From positions 34,536,261 through 34,600,260 of the forward strand of contig JAVTVX010000012.1 in assembly GCA_033439265.1 (NCBI GenBank): 64,000 nucleotides of DNA, given 5' to 3'. Below are positions 39,501 through 50,493 of this stretch, one piece after another. A model generated the notes under the pieces. That model was not told the origin of the DNA, did no database searches, and saw only the letters and a list, made by a program, of their open reading frames with translations. The stretch comes from Dillenia suffruticosa (lineage: Eukaryota; Streptophyta; Magnoliopsida; Dilleniales; Dilleniaceae). Position 1 is the first letter of the stretch; each line of letters starts with the position of its first letter. The position numbers and the translations under genes were made by a program.

Positions 39501-39947
39501 TTGATTGGGGTGCTTGTTCACCAGATGGTTCTGCCCTGTATGGTTGGCCTACACCGAAGGTAGCCATTGGTGAATCGGAACATGACCTTCCCTAGTCTTC
39601 TACCCCTCCAGCATGAATGACTACACCAAGGCCCCTAAATCATTGTTCTTACCCTTAAAGTTTGTGTCAAAGCTGGACATGTGGTGAACCACCTAATTTT
39701 CAGCTTGCTGCACACTTTTTCAATGGAAGATGGTAGACAAACCAATCTGTGTTTTATTAGATGGTCTCCATCTTTGTAATTTTGACCCATTTTCTGGATG
39801 CAGTGCATCAGATGTTTGCGGCAGACTTCAGCATTTGCCCCACCAGGTACCAATACATCTAATCAGAATGATCGGGAGATCTGGTGGATCAGCCGGTGGG
39901 GTTATCTCTGTCCAATGTGTGGTGGCACATGGGTTCGAGTTGTATAA
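17921..39947 (+). CDS. MED16: Mediator complex subunit 16 (SFR6)
   Basis: Complete gene, 1242 aa. Exons: 17921-18183, 22812-22880, 23645-23733, 26200-26312, 27271-27372, 27793-27883, 28776-29375, 30433-31051, 32159-32238, 32914-32996, 34035-34271, 34639-34807, 36231-36748, 37007-37183, 38052-38426, 39804-39947. MED16 is a Mediator tail subunit that links activators to Pol II; in Arabidopsis it is SFR6, needed for cold, iron and defence gene expression. The N-terminus is acidic and variable. From KMSVPELCRNF on it follows plant MED16 closely: WCGRLNAIACASETCARIP, the WD40-like part (VQFIEWSPISCSRALLVANF, SGVTAVAFDPTRGG), VEGQYMSPYDPDEGPSITGW, RYASFCRTLASHA, CHFLHRLCQLLLFCFFFRR, and SERDAAFGLNTSVGLGAYLG. 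The C-terminus carries CIRC and CPMC, a likely zinc-binding pair, and ends GGTWVRVV. It is slightly shorter than the Arabidopsis protein (about 1270 aa), mainly in the N-terminus. Confidence 0.97.
18679..18710. repeat. (GT)n microsatellite in MED16 intron 1
   Basis: GTGTGT run with a few GC interruptions. Confidence 0.9.
19440..21060 (-). mobile_element. Decayed L1-clade LINE fragment in MED16 intron 1
   Basis: Minus-strand frames, broken by stops and frameshifts, match the plant L1-type LINE reverse transcriptase in order. They include an upstream part (LWLNEEGNFTK at about 20850), LLIFKMASALRMNPAKSEIIPL (about 19930), LGWKMGTPPTYRG, then WDGIMEKFEKQLAGW and a tail with FPITTSLAKKM near 19640. 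It is truncated, cannot be active, and lies antisense to MED16. Confidence 0.75.
21513..21548. repeat. (AT)n microsatellite in MED16 intron 1
   Basis: Alternating AT run followed by (GTAT)n to about 21563. Confidence 0.95.
21600..22655 (-). mobile_element. 5'-truncated RTE-clade LINE in MED16 intron 1
   Basis: Minus-strand reverse transcriptase of the plant RTE type. Visible in order are ALSPLLFAIVIDEIIKNIQD, the catalytic MLFADDIVLVDKTR (about 22560), SESKEFRLSRSKTEYMRC, LDGQDVPKSKRFKYVDSIIQ, then, after frameshifts, SILRWMCGKTRKDRIRNEEI (about 22100) and GHVQRRP. The 3' end has the RTE-typical GGGGTCGGCC and a TTGTTGTTGTTGTT tail near 21605-21650. The W before CMLFADD is a stop. The copy is dead and starts about 150 bp from MED16 exon 2. 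Confidence 0.8.
23995..24345. repeat. 176-bp tandem duplication in MED16 intron 3
   Basis: Two adjacent copies, 23995-24170 and 24171-about 24345, differ at only about a dozen positions. Both start AAGAGGAAGGTAAAAAAGAA and end near CTAGCAAATGAAYGCTAA. The unit may belong to an unrecognised transposon that continues to about 24960. Confidence 0.85.
25080..25620 (+). mobile_element. Probable LINE reverse-transcriptase relic in MED16 intron 3
   Basis: Plus-strand frames with many stops show a weak L1-type pattern: LECWVDC, VEVSHLL followed by a broken ADDT-like stretch, DANED, NLRCIIMN, a Val-Pro-rich segment, and finally HKRLDSCK (compare KRLDSWK of LINE RTs) near 25550. It is strongly decayed; the assignment rests on motif order only. 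Confidence 0.42.
34808..36230 (+). other. MED16 intron 12, repeat-rich
   Basis: A 1423-bp intron. It holds a T/G homopolymer spot at 34946-34972 and the hAT-like repeat listed separately. Its acceptor is a tandem TAGGAG, so exon 13 may start at 36228 or 36231. The earlier start would add one Gly (SQGGQN), which other plant MED16 proteins appear to have. Confidence 0.7.
35158..35612. mobile_element. hAT-like MITE in MED16 intron 12
   Basis: Imperfect terminal inverted repeats: TAGGGATGTAAATCG at the left, and TAGCGTTGCAATCG when the right end is read in reverse complement. This fits hAT-type ends starting YAGGG. The interior is rich in CTCGAGCTCG-type palindromes (around 35425-35560). No 8-bp target duplication could be seen, so confidence is moderate. 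Confidence 0.45.
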
Positions 39948-41298
39948 GATTACTTAATCATCAATTTCCATTCTCAGGTTGCTTGCTGCTGTTCTCTCCT
40001 TTTGTGCAACTTCTGTCTGGGGTTCTTATCTGCTTTTCATTTTGTCAAGCTTCAAGCTGTACATGTAAATCAGAGTGTAATTGTTCAACTATTACTTTGC
40101 ATCCTCTTCAACTATTTCTTTGTGTCCTTTGTCAATTTGAGAGTTACAGAATTTGTTGATTTGCCATTATGGTAAGAAGATATTTGTAGGTTTAAAATAT
40201 GTAGCATTAGTGAGTAGGGGCTGATTAGGTTATTGGGTAAGGACGGAGGAGAATATTGAAACTTTTCCCAAGGTTATAGTTAAATGTTCATTTTCATTCA
40301 AACTGCTGCTTTAGTTTTCTGCAAATAGTTGAAGGTTTTTCATCCGCATTAGTTCATCACCACTGGTAGTCAAAAGCATGGTACTCAGTTTATTAAGTTT
40401 TCCAAAATGCTCATAACTAGGAGGTTTAGATGTTTGCTCTTTATTTTATTTTATTTATTAATTTTAATAATTCTTGATAAGACAAAATGATCATAACTGA
40501 GAATGAAAAGTGCATGGCTGTTGGAGTAGTTTAGATACTTGACAAATGTAAACTAAGGGTCCTAAGTTTTGTGTTAGAAAGTAACTCTGATCTTATGACG
40601 TCTCAACTTTTTCTAAAAATTCAAAGCTTCATTTCCAGTTTTCTGGAACTGTGACTGAGGAAATTAATTCCTAGTAATTGCAGAACCATTTAGCTTAGCA
40701 GCATTTTTGTTAATACTCTGTCTCTTGGGATGCTTCACCTACCATGCTGTTATAGCTGTGAGAGAGTTTACAAATGGTTTTCCTTGGTTGTGACATGGTG
40801 CAGATTAAGATTGGCACTTCTGAGCTCTGACATATTTCTCTTCTGCCACAGGTGAACTTGATGGCTGCAAATGGATCGATTTCTCTAAATTCAGTGTGTC
40901 ATGGACTATTACCTCTCAAATCCGTTAAAATGCGAACATCACAACGTGAAGGGGTAATGTGGGAGAGGTGACCTTTGAATCCATTCAAGGCCTAAGAGGA
41001 GCAGCATTAGCATTTTGGTTGCCCATATGTATGATGCAAGTATGGCTGGATAATCTCTTGCGGTTGCTCAACACAAGTGCTGTGATATGTATGATACAAA
41101 CTACATTCTCTCTGTTACTCAAATTTCTTCTTCTGGGACCACATTTTTGGTTCATTTTTGGTTCAGGGGGTTCCAGAATAAGCTCAATGTAATTAATCTT
41201 ATAGATGGCTCGACTGTATAGAGTTTGGCCTAAGAAGTAGATGACTACAGAAGTAGTCATCTGATCATCTCTTTTATCTCTTCTAATGTTTGCCTTAA

Positions 41299-41348
41299 CA
41301 AATAGCATTTCTAGTACCAAAAAAAAAAAAAAAAACAAATAGCATTTC
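41299..41348 (+). mobile_element. Minimal poly(A) retroposon insertion with target-site duplication
   Basis: CAAATAGCATTTC occurs at 41299-41311 and again at 41336-41348. Between the copies lie only TAGTACC and a run of about 17 A. This is the signature of target-primed reverse transcription that copied little more than the tail. Confidence 0.65.
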
Positions 41349-42298
41349 CCTTTTGAGCTCACAAAGGCTTAATGTGAATTGTGTCGGAGGTTTTCTTTTG
41401 CAAACAATTTGCTTGTCTTGTTTTTGACCATATTTACTATGATTAGTAGCATAAATTGGCATTAAGATTTTGGAAGAGCTAAGATTTAGAAGCAAAGAAA
41501 TTCTAGAGAGCTTACCGGCATTCTTAGTTAAGAATATCTTTTGTAATTGATATGTATAAAATTTATGGTATGAGAGTTTTTTTTTAAATTGAGTTTGATA
41601 ATGTTCTGAATAGATTAGTTTAAGTATGATTATGGTTATCGGTTAATTATTAAAAAAATGGATACATAGGTAGAATCGGACACTGGATTTGGATCTAATT
41701 GGAGTGTCTCATTTCCGCGGAGGGTGCATGTTGGAGGCCCAAAAAATCAAGTCTCAAAAGATCAATTTCATTCAAATAACAAACGCAACGTTTTATATGG
41801 GCCACCCGGTACAAGATCTCCACTATTTTCTAAAAGATATTACATATTATTTGGGGTTCAAAAAATATTAGAAACATGATATCACAATGGGCTCGATGTG
41901 GGTCGAGTGGTGGTAGAAAGTTCAATATCTCTAATTGGGGTTCAAAAGATATTATAAGAGTCAAAGCTAACAAGTCTCAGCGTCCTGGTAGTGGTAGAAT
42001 ATTCGGCAACTATTGCAACCTTGCCTTTTCAAGTGGAACTCTGGGTTGGGTTGAAGGGTTATAGTAGCAAGAATATTTCCAATGAAGAATCGTTCGCAAC
42101 TCCAAGCTCTGGCCATCGAACCAAATCTTCCCATTTAGATTACGTTGGTTTCGACTAAAATTAGCTAATATTACCATTTTGATATTAAGAATCAAGAGTC
42201 AATCATTAGAAGTAAATAGATCAACATTATCTAATATATTTTCTTTACCATCAATTCAATTTGGGTCAGCTTAGTCCATGCCCGCCCACTACTCATTT

Positions 42299-42302
<4 letters not shown>

Positions 42303-42337
<35 letters not shown>
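42303..42337. repeat. (GA)n microsatellite upstream of TRAPPC13
   Basis: About 34 bp of pure GA about 390 bp before the TRAPPC13 ATG. Confidence 0.95.
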
Positions 42338-42340
<3 letters not shown>

Positions 42341-42358
42341 TGCAAGGACATTTTCACT

Positions 42359-42626
42359 TGGGCCCGGCGGCCCAACCCAACGAACCCACACAATAACTCT
42401 CTTTTTTGTGCTTAACCAATCGTTGTCCTATAGTCAATTTTATTGATTCCGACTATTTTACTTCGAGTTAACTGTTAAGTCCATTTAGGGGCAAGCTCTT
42501 CAAGCGACTGTTTTTTCTATTTTAAGATTCGAATCCAAAATTTTGGTCAAGAAAATAAAGTGCATGTGCAATACCAACAAAAAAAAATGACGGGCAATTT
42601 CATTCAGGTCGGCCCGGCCCGGCCCA
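42359..42626 (+). promoter_or_regulatory. Site II-like (TGGGCC) promoter motifs of TRAPPC13
   Basis: TGGGCC at 42359-42364, its complement GGCCCA at 42369-42374 and again at 42621-42626, the last about 100 bp before the ATG. TGGGCY elements are typical of plant housekeeping promoters bound by TCP factors. Their activity here is inferred from position. Confidence 0.45.
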
Positions 42627-42728
42627 AACCAACGTAACATACCCGTTGACGGATCGACTCTGATACAAAACAGCTGAAAATGAATAGAAATGAATAGTTG
42701 CGGTGATCAGGGGAAGAGAGAGAGAGAG

Positions 42729-43011
42729 ATGAGTGCAGCAACGGCAGGATCACACTCACTGGCTTTTAGGGTAATGAGATTATGCAGGCCATCATTTCAC
42801 GTAGAAACCCCTCTTCTCCTCAACCCTAACGACCTCTTCTTCGGCGAAGACCTTCATGACGATCTCTCTCTCTCCTCTCGCCTCAACGATCTCACTTCCT
42901 CATTATTCCACAACTCCGATTCCGATCTCTCCTACAAGTCCAGATTCCTTCTTCCCCACTCTTCCGATGCTATTGGCCTCTCTGGCCTCCTCGTTCTTCC
43001 TCAGTCTTTCG

Positions 43012-43048
<37 letters not shown>

Positions 43049-46000
43049 TTGGATCTGTTGAGTGATTGATTAGGGTTTGTTTGGGGTTTTTTTTTTCAGG
43101 GCTATTTATCTGGGAGAGACGTTTTGCAGCTATATAAGTATCAATAACAGTTCAAATTTTGAAGTCCGGGATGTCACGATCAAGGTTTGTTGAATTTATG
43201 ATTTGAATAATGCATGATTTAATTAAATTCATGGTAATAACGTGATATGTTGATAACAAATTGGAGATTTTGAGGTTGCTATTCCAATTGTTTGACATTG
43301 TGAATTCGATTGCCCATTGTCGTGGACAATCATAATTCCATAGAAAGGCTGAAGATTGCTACCGAAGATTGCTAATGGGCGGCTAGCTTTTATAAAAGGA
43401 AAGGTCAAATGTGCGAGACACTTCGCAAATGTGTATGTATATATATCTTTGAGCTTTTCTAGAGCAATAGCAAAATAAGCAAGATGAAGTATTCTCAGTT
43501 TCAATCAGTAGCTGAGTTCTTTCCACGTAGATAAAATTCAGATAAAGAAAATACTTGAAACAAGTGTATTTTTGTTCAACATTGTGGTAAACGTCTGTGT
43601 TGATGAATAAAAAGATTGACTTTTTGATGGAAATAACTACCTGGGAAATTTAGAAGTAACATGTTTGTTGATTTGTCAAAGAGGGCATACTTACTAATAA
43701 ATAGAGATGGTGAAGGGCAAAAAGATGAAAGTTCATAAGGTACTTAAGTTGATATGGATTATTGAAATAAAGATTATTAAGTGGATTCTTTATAAATTGA
43801 GGTAGTTCTGTCAATTATTTGGTTGTCTTTATGTGGCAGCTCATAGTTTCAATAATCTTATGAATGCAACACGCAAAATGGGTTAATGGTTTCAGGCAGA
43901 AATTCAAACAGAAAGGCAGAGAATACTACTTCTAGATACATCCAAGTCACCTGTTGAATCAATAAGAGCAGGAGGGCGATATGATTTTATTGTGGAACAT
44001 GATGTGAAGGAACTTGGTGGACACACGTAAGTCGTTTCTCTAGTAGTTTTCTCGGGATAATTTCTTGATGAATGTAACTTAATCTAACTAGCCATGTTAC
44101 TTCGAATTTTAGGCTGGTCTGCACTGCTTTGTACAGTGATGGTGAGGGTGAACGGAAATATCTTCCACAATTTTTCAAGTTCAACATTTCAAATCCACTA
44201 TCAGTGAGGACAAAGGTACAATACAGGATGTTAAAAAATTTAAAGACATCACTTATTTGATGCATTGTTTACTCTGGTTTTTTCTCTTGATAAACAACAG
44301 TTTCTGGCATTTCAAATTTAATGATCATTAGTTTCTTTTACAGGTTCGTGTGGTGAAGGTATGTTGATGTTGAATAGTTTCTCTGTAAGTCCACAAATCT
44401 TGTCTTATTGTTCATCCAATCTTGAGGAAGCGAGATTGTTGGCGCTCTTAATTCTAAATAATGTCTTTTTTGCTAAGCATTAGTAACAAGGTGATTTCGA
44501 TCAAGCAGACCTCAACTAGTTTGGAATATATGATCTAGTTGAATCGAGTTGGTTCCTAAGATAAGGAGCTATGGATGTGTCAACATTTTCCGTGGTTCAG
44601 ATGGTAAAGACAAGATTTTAATTTCTTCAGATTAGGTTCTTAGAGAACGGAAGAGAGAAATGGGGTTATTGCCAGTGATATATATATAGTGCAAATAGTA
44701 ATTAGCTACCTGGAATTAAGTGTAAACACTCATGTTTATTCTTGAGTACATACTCATCTAGTTCCCTTCTGGAATAGGTTGATATTGCATGCTGATACCC
44801 TTTGTCCATCAAAGAATTTTGACCTTCATAACAACATGTGGCCTCATATAAATAATTGTGTGAAATGAAGCCACATATGATGTTTTCCTGTTCTGTAAAA
44901 AAATGTTTTCTTAGAATCTTATATTATTTTAATAGTGGTCCTTGAATGTCAGGAAACAACGTTTCTGGAAGCTTGCATTGAGAATCATACAAAGTCTAAC
45001 CTTTTCATGGACCAAGTGGAGTTTGAGCCTGCTCAGCATTGGACTGCAACAATGCTTAAAGCCGACGAGCATCCATCTGAGAACAATACTTTGGCTAGGT
45101 ACTGAGCTAGAATTGCTTTAGGAATGAAATACCTGCAATTTATGGATACGTGGTCTTGCTTGATTTTGTTGTAACTCCTAAGATTTTCTATCTAACTTAG
45201 ATTTCAACTATTGTATGTCTTACCTTTATTCTGGCTCATTGTTTTTCACTTATTAATGTGCTGACAGAGAGTTTTTCAAGCCACCAGTTATTATCAGATC
45301 GGGGGGAGGGATTCAGAACTATCTCTATCAGTTGAAATCCTCTGCTCAAGGTTCTGCTTATACAAAGCTTGAAGGAAGCAATGTTCTTGGGAAGCTTCAA
45401 ATTACTTGGCGGACTAATCTAGGTGAACCTGGGCGCCTGCAGACACAGCAGATTCTTGGCAGTGTGGGTACTTGTTCATTACCTTTAAGTCCATTATATC
45501 TATATGTTAATGATTTTCTTGCCTTCCTGTTCTATAAGTCAATCTTTCTTTTCCTTTCCTGATTAATCTTTCTTTTCCTTTCCTGGTTTGTCACAAAATG
45601 TATGTCCAATTTGGCACACATTCTCCAACACCCAACAACTCCAACCTGTGTCACAAAATATATATATTTTTTTGTCTTTGCATGTTCAGAGTTGCATCTT
45701 GAGCTTCATCCTAAATTCCTCATGTTCTGATAGGTTTTGACGAGCTTTGTACGCATATATCCATTAAAAAAAAAAAATTTAAAACATCTCCCGTTGGAAA
45801 AAATTTTCGAAATTGACACAATATGTCGAAGACTCGACATGCATGAGCAGTGCATGTCGAGTCTTGAAGACTCGACATACTTAAAAAAAAAATGAACAGT
45901 GCATGTGGAGAGTTGAACTCTCGACATGCATAGTACATGTGGAGAGTTGAACTCTCGACATGCACTATGCTCTCCTCCCTCTCTGCCTCTCTCCTTCTCT

Positions 46001-48481
46001 CCCTCCCTCCTTCCCTCCCTCCCCCACTCTCTCTCCCGAAATCCAAGAGGGAGAGAGAGAGAGAGGGATGGAGAGAGAGAGAGAGAGGCAGAGAAGCGGG
46101 AGGGAGATAGAGAGAGAGAGAGAGGGGGAGGGAGGGAGGGAGAGACAGAGAGGGAGGAGAGCACAGTGCATGTCGAGAGTTCGACTCTCGACATGCATTG
46201 TTCATTTTTTTTTTTTTAAGTATGTCGAGTCTAGTGCATGTCGAGTCTTGAAAACTCGACATGTTGTGTCAATTTCGAAAATTTTTTCCCACGAGAGATG
46301 TTTTAAAATTTTTTTTCTCATGGATATATGCGTACAAAGCTCAGGTTTTGACTTCAGATTGTCAATAAATACAAATTTGAGCAACAAAACTTCCTGATTT
46401 GGAAATTGAAATCTGGTGTTCTGAGATACAGGTTGTTTCAAAAGGACCATCAATTATGACTAAGCATATCCATTCTACTGACAAGTGGGCCAGTTAGGCC
46501 ACTGGATTTTTAGAAATAGTAGAGTTTTGCTACTTAAGTTTTCAGATAAGTCACCAGTGACACCATTAGCTCACATTCATCTGCAACATCTACGGTCCAG
46601 AATCTGATAATGTTCTTTTCTGCAGCCCATTTTGCGCAAAGAGATCGAGTTGCAAGTTGCGGAGGTTCCATCTGTTATCATTTTTGAAAGACCTTTTCTG
46701 GTAATGATATCCATCATATGTTTCCTGTAATTGTTCATCTTGATGATGTACATGGGTAGTGGTTGCCTCCTTTTAATAACTGAGGCAATCTGTCTCTACT
46801 TCTAAAATAAAGTAATATCAGAGTCAGTACTCCAGAAATGCAAGTTTCCATTTTTTCTTTTTAAATCTCTAGTTAGTAGTTGTGAACTCTAGTGCTTTTA
46901 GTAAATGAGTATTCATTTGTTCTGTAACTTGGAATCAGAATAGTAAATGATTAGGCAATCCACCCACATATTCTACAATAGTGACAGGAATCCCAAGGGA
47001 CAGCCCCTCTCTCTCTCTTCCCCTCCCCCCTTTTTTAAGGCCTTTTCTTATATATTGAGTAGTGGATCCATGCATGGACACAGAAATTAATTTTAGGTTC
47101 CATTATTTTTATGCCTTATAGGTACAGCTGAATCTCATTAATCAGACAGACAGAACGTTGGGTCCTTTCGAAGTTCAGTTATCACAAAGTGACTCCATGG
47201 AGAAGGTTGTCATGGTTAATGGTCTCCAGAAAACGGTAGGCCTTCTGTAGACTTTTGGGTCATGATACGTATTTTCTAATATTCTAATGAATGAGTAGGT
47301 TTTGTTGCTTCTCAAGTAATTTTTCCTATATACACAGTTTGTTTTAAGAGCTGGGAATGTCATATTGTTGAGTTTGCATTTAGTTCTAGCATCATTGTCA
47401 AGCTTAAAGTTCTCTTTTTAAGACATTGATGCTTGACACTTTGTGCAGGCTGTGCCACAAGTTGATGCATTTGCGTCCACCAAATTCCATGTGGTAAGCA
47501 CACACTTTGGACAGCTTTTCATAAAAAGAAAATAGGACACACTTTGGACATGGACTAATCAAGCAACTTAGTTTCAGATGTATCTTCTTCTCCAAATTTT
47601 GAAGGATATCATCTTGTTTCCTGATGAGAATTTGTGAAGACATTTTGAAATAAATTACACTTATAAGTATCTACAATCAGTCAGGACACAGGAGCTGAGA
47701 GGTTCAATGTTAAATTATATCCATTTCCCTTTATGCAGAATCTAATTGCTACCAAGCTTGGTGTCCAGAAAGTCACAGACTTCACAGTGTTTGACATACA
47801 TGAGAAGAAAGCCTATGACCTTTCACCAGATTTGGAGGTTAGTATATGAAATTACTATTTTGCTTTAACCTATCCTCACTGCTCTTATGATTATGCAAAC
47901 GGATCACTCTGTTGTTGAAACTGCTCAAGAAGTTTAAATGTTCCTGTGCTATAGTCTAGTTTTTGGGGTTGGGCTGTCTTGTCCGAATTTGATCAAAAAG
48001 TAGTCATGATTACAAGGCAAAAAATTTTGGCATTGATAAATATTTAATACTTTATTTGGCCATAAATTAATTTTAGTGGAAACTGGGGGATTGTTGTGTC
48101 TTTTAACTTCCCAATCCATGTATCCTAGCAAAAAAAGTTCAGAACTGTATATGCATTTCTAAAGAAAGTCTTTGACAAAAATCGCACTGTCAAATAACCA
48201 AGGTTAAAGCCATGCTCAAAATTCATATTTTACTATGCAAGAATCCGGTCCTAGTTCCTGCGCAAGTGAGAATGGCACTGGACCATGATGTAAGGAGTGT
48301 TGTACAATTGCACACCAAGGGTTTTCTTCTCCTTTTTCTCTTTTTGTTTCTAAAGATAGATGACTACCCAATTTTTATTTTGTGTTCGTTCGGCATTTTG
48401 CAGATATTTGTGGGTTCAGATGTGGCAAATCAAGTAGGAGAGGAACAACCTGCATGTTCATTTGACTCGCGTTACATATGA
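42729..48481 (+). CDS. TRAPPC13: Trafficking protein particle complex subunit 13 (TRAPPC13)
   Basis: Complete gene, 456 aa. Exons: 42729-43012, 43100-43184, 43896-44026, 44113-44215, 44344-44358, 44953-45098, 45268-45463, 46626-46700, 47122-47235, 47449-47493, 47739-47837, 48404-48481. TRAPPC13 (DUF974 family) is a peripheral TRAPP subunit, a Rab exchange complex acting at the Golgi and in post-Golgi traffic. Family features in order are HSLAFRVMRLCRPSFHVETP, IYLGETFCSYISINN, VRDVTIKAEIQTERQR, YDFIVEHDVKELGGHTLVC, FFKFNISNPLSVRTK, EACIENHTKSNLFMDQVEFE, LGKLQITWRTNLGEPGRLQT, and a C-terminal part with VPSVIIFERPF and FASTKFHVNLIATKLGVQ. The inner ATG at 42729 was chosen over 42690 because homologues begin just before SHSLAFRVMR. 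Exon 5 is a 15-nt microexon encoding VRVVK. Intron 7 starts at a weak donor (AGT/gtgggt) and contains the foldback element. Confidence 0.95.
43013..43044 (+). repeat. (CT)n microsatellite at the 5' splice site of TRAPPC13 intron 1
   Basis: The intron begins GTCTCTCTCT and stays CT for about 30 nt, so the donor sits inside the repeat's edge. Confidence 0.9.
45732..46352. mobile_element. MULE-like foldback element with 10-bp target duplication
   Basis: The element proper is 45742-46342 (601 bp). It is flanked by the direct repeat AGGTTTTGAC at 45732-45741 and 46343-46352. Its ends are long inverted repeats beginning GAGCTTTGTACGCATATATC at both termini, and they remain alignable for about 90 bp (AAAACATCTC, AAATTTTCGAAATTGACACA). 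Further in are palindromic CATGTCGAG/CTCGACATG blocks, then a C/T-rich left arm (45970-46035) facing a G/A-rich right arm (46048-46160). The 10-bp duplication and long terminal repeats fit Mutator-like non-autonomous elements. No transposase is encoded; open frames of up to 180 codons here are low-complexity. It lies wholly in TRAPPC13 intron 7. Confidence 0.88.
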
Positions 48482-49540
48482 ACAGCGCATGTATATTCAA
48501 TGGATGTTACCATAAAATGACCCTACTGGTCGGACCCGAGGCACTCCCAAGATGCCATGACATTTGCTGTTGGTGTTTCCTGCAGGAGTTTTGGATTGAA
48601 AGAATCATCCTTTCCGAATTATTTATTGTTCACCAATTGTTGGCTCTCTTCCATCAGCCGCAATTGATTTGAACAGTTGAAAAGATTGCAAAATTTTAAT
48701 TGTATACCTGAGGTACCGCTGAAGTAGTGAGATGAACCATGACTTTGTGTTCAAGCTTGACGCGGTTGTGTCGTGTACATTAGAAGTTGTTGATTTCTGT
48801 TTTCTACCATGTGGAAATTTTTATTTTGGCATGAATTTTAATAATTACAAAATTCATATTAGCAAGAACAATTTTGTTTTTAAGAATAAAAAAGTTGAAA
48901 TAAAAAGTGGCAAACATGGAGGAAGCTCATATGGCCAAGGCCATACCCTCTTGCTCTTGGAAAGTCCAGCACAACCTCAAAGGCCACAACTAATGACTGC
49001 ATAGGTTCAACATATAAATCCAACAAACGACTAGAGGGATGTTGAACTGGTTCTCCAATGCGTCACCAACATAGGCCATGAGCCTCTTTCCTCGTCATAG
49101 GGCCCCCCAGGCATGCATGTTGCTCTTTGCCCTTTCTTCTTTCTTTCTTTGATTTACCTTAATTTTGCCTTTGGCATTTACCATGATTGACTAAATTATC
49201 ATATTAAGAAACATCCAATCATTTTATGCCAAATCAACGCTGAGGCAAACTTTGGGCCAAAATGGCCTTGAAGAATACATTTTTCTTTTGTTGCATTGGA
49301 ATTGTAGAAAGCAACTGAGAAAAGAAATTAGATTTCATGAATTGGTAATTAAACTTCATGGAAAGCGACACTGCTAAAAATGTAAATGGAAGTCTTCTGG
49401 TCCATTTCCAATTCGCACTAAGAATGAACCTTTGTACATCCTCTAATTAAGAAGAAAAAAACATTCAGAATGAAATGAAACTTGAAAGCCAGAGATTGTT
49501 TATTTTTGATGGTTCATGTCAGAGAAAGTCTCAAATGCAA
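48482..49540. other. Convergent intergenic region between TRAPPC13 and the TSJT1-like gene
   Basis: Both genes end here. TRAPPC13 3' UTR probably covers the first 300-400 bases. Open frames at 48478-49004 are short and match nothing. No repeats of note. Confidence 0.6.
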
Positions 49541-50456
49541 TCAAGCTTGTGAGCCCCAGGCTGCCCAATTGGTTGAGCTTCCAACCCGCGGCATGCTGCT
49601 GGCTCTGGAGTAGACATCGACCTTGAAGTTGGCTCCACACATTGCACCTTCACTGTCGATCCTTGGCATTGCCTTCAACTTGTGCATTGGATGCTCAAAG
49701 CTCTTTAAACCTCCTTCGCTATGGAACATACACCCTACATACACAACAACATTAATTTAGATCCACACCATTGTGTTTGTGAGCATATTTTGTGTTTCCG
49801 ATATTTAAAGCACCAGGTCACTTCACGTACCAGCTGGGAAAGGGGCAAAAGATTTAGCACAGCTGCTTTTGATGACCTCCAAGTCATCAGATATAACAAC
49901 AGACCCATCAGCTGCAATGCCCCAGTAGAGTCTCACTCCTTCATTTGCACCCTACACAACGTTATATTAAGTGTTGTATTACTGTGTTATCTTAAAAATA
50001 TTGAATGCCAAACGAATGGGGACATGTATTGCAATATTGTTGACAAAGATGAGATTGGAACTTACCAATGCAACAAAAACAGCGCCAGCCTCGCTATCAA
50101 AGACCACAAATCCAAATCTCCCCTCCAGTTCTTTCAGCACCTGATCTGCAGGGTAAGGCCCGCGGTCACGGAGAGTTCGGTAGGCCTCAATCACAAACAT
50201 GGCCTCATTGCCATTCTTTGATAAGCCATATTGCTTGTTAAGGATGCTAAGGTTGTTCAAGCTTCCTAAGAACATGCAATATATGTCCCCAGAACCACAA
50301 AACATCCTGCCCAAAGAAGAAAAAGACATGCAATTTCATTCATTTCTCCTTATCAACCATTTCTAAATTCAAAACCCCTATAGTCTCCTGAGGCCTTTAA
50401 CCTAGCCTCCGGCCATCTAATTAGGCTATGAGACCCAAATGTTGTGAGAATATACG

Positions 50457-50493
<37 letters not shown>

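Larger units (their letters stand above)
39948..42728. other. MED16 3' region and TRAPPC13 upstream region
   Basis: No conserved gene was recognised in any frame. The MED16 3' UTR should occupy the first few hundred bases. A minimal retroposon trace lies at 41299-41348, a GA microsatellite at 42303-42337, and TGGGCC-type motifs at 42359-42374 and 42621-42626. Confidence 0.6.

Noticed and set aside
45830-46260. Repeated GTCGAG/CTCGAC blocks resembling a CRISPR-like array
   Set aside because: The copies alternate in orientation, have no regular spacers, and lie inside a eukaryotic transposable element.
45706-46397. Open frames of 145-180 codons on both strands
   Set aside because: They are translations of the foldback element in the TRAPPC13 intron, rich in Ser/Leu/Pro or Arg/Glu.
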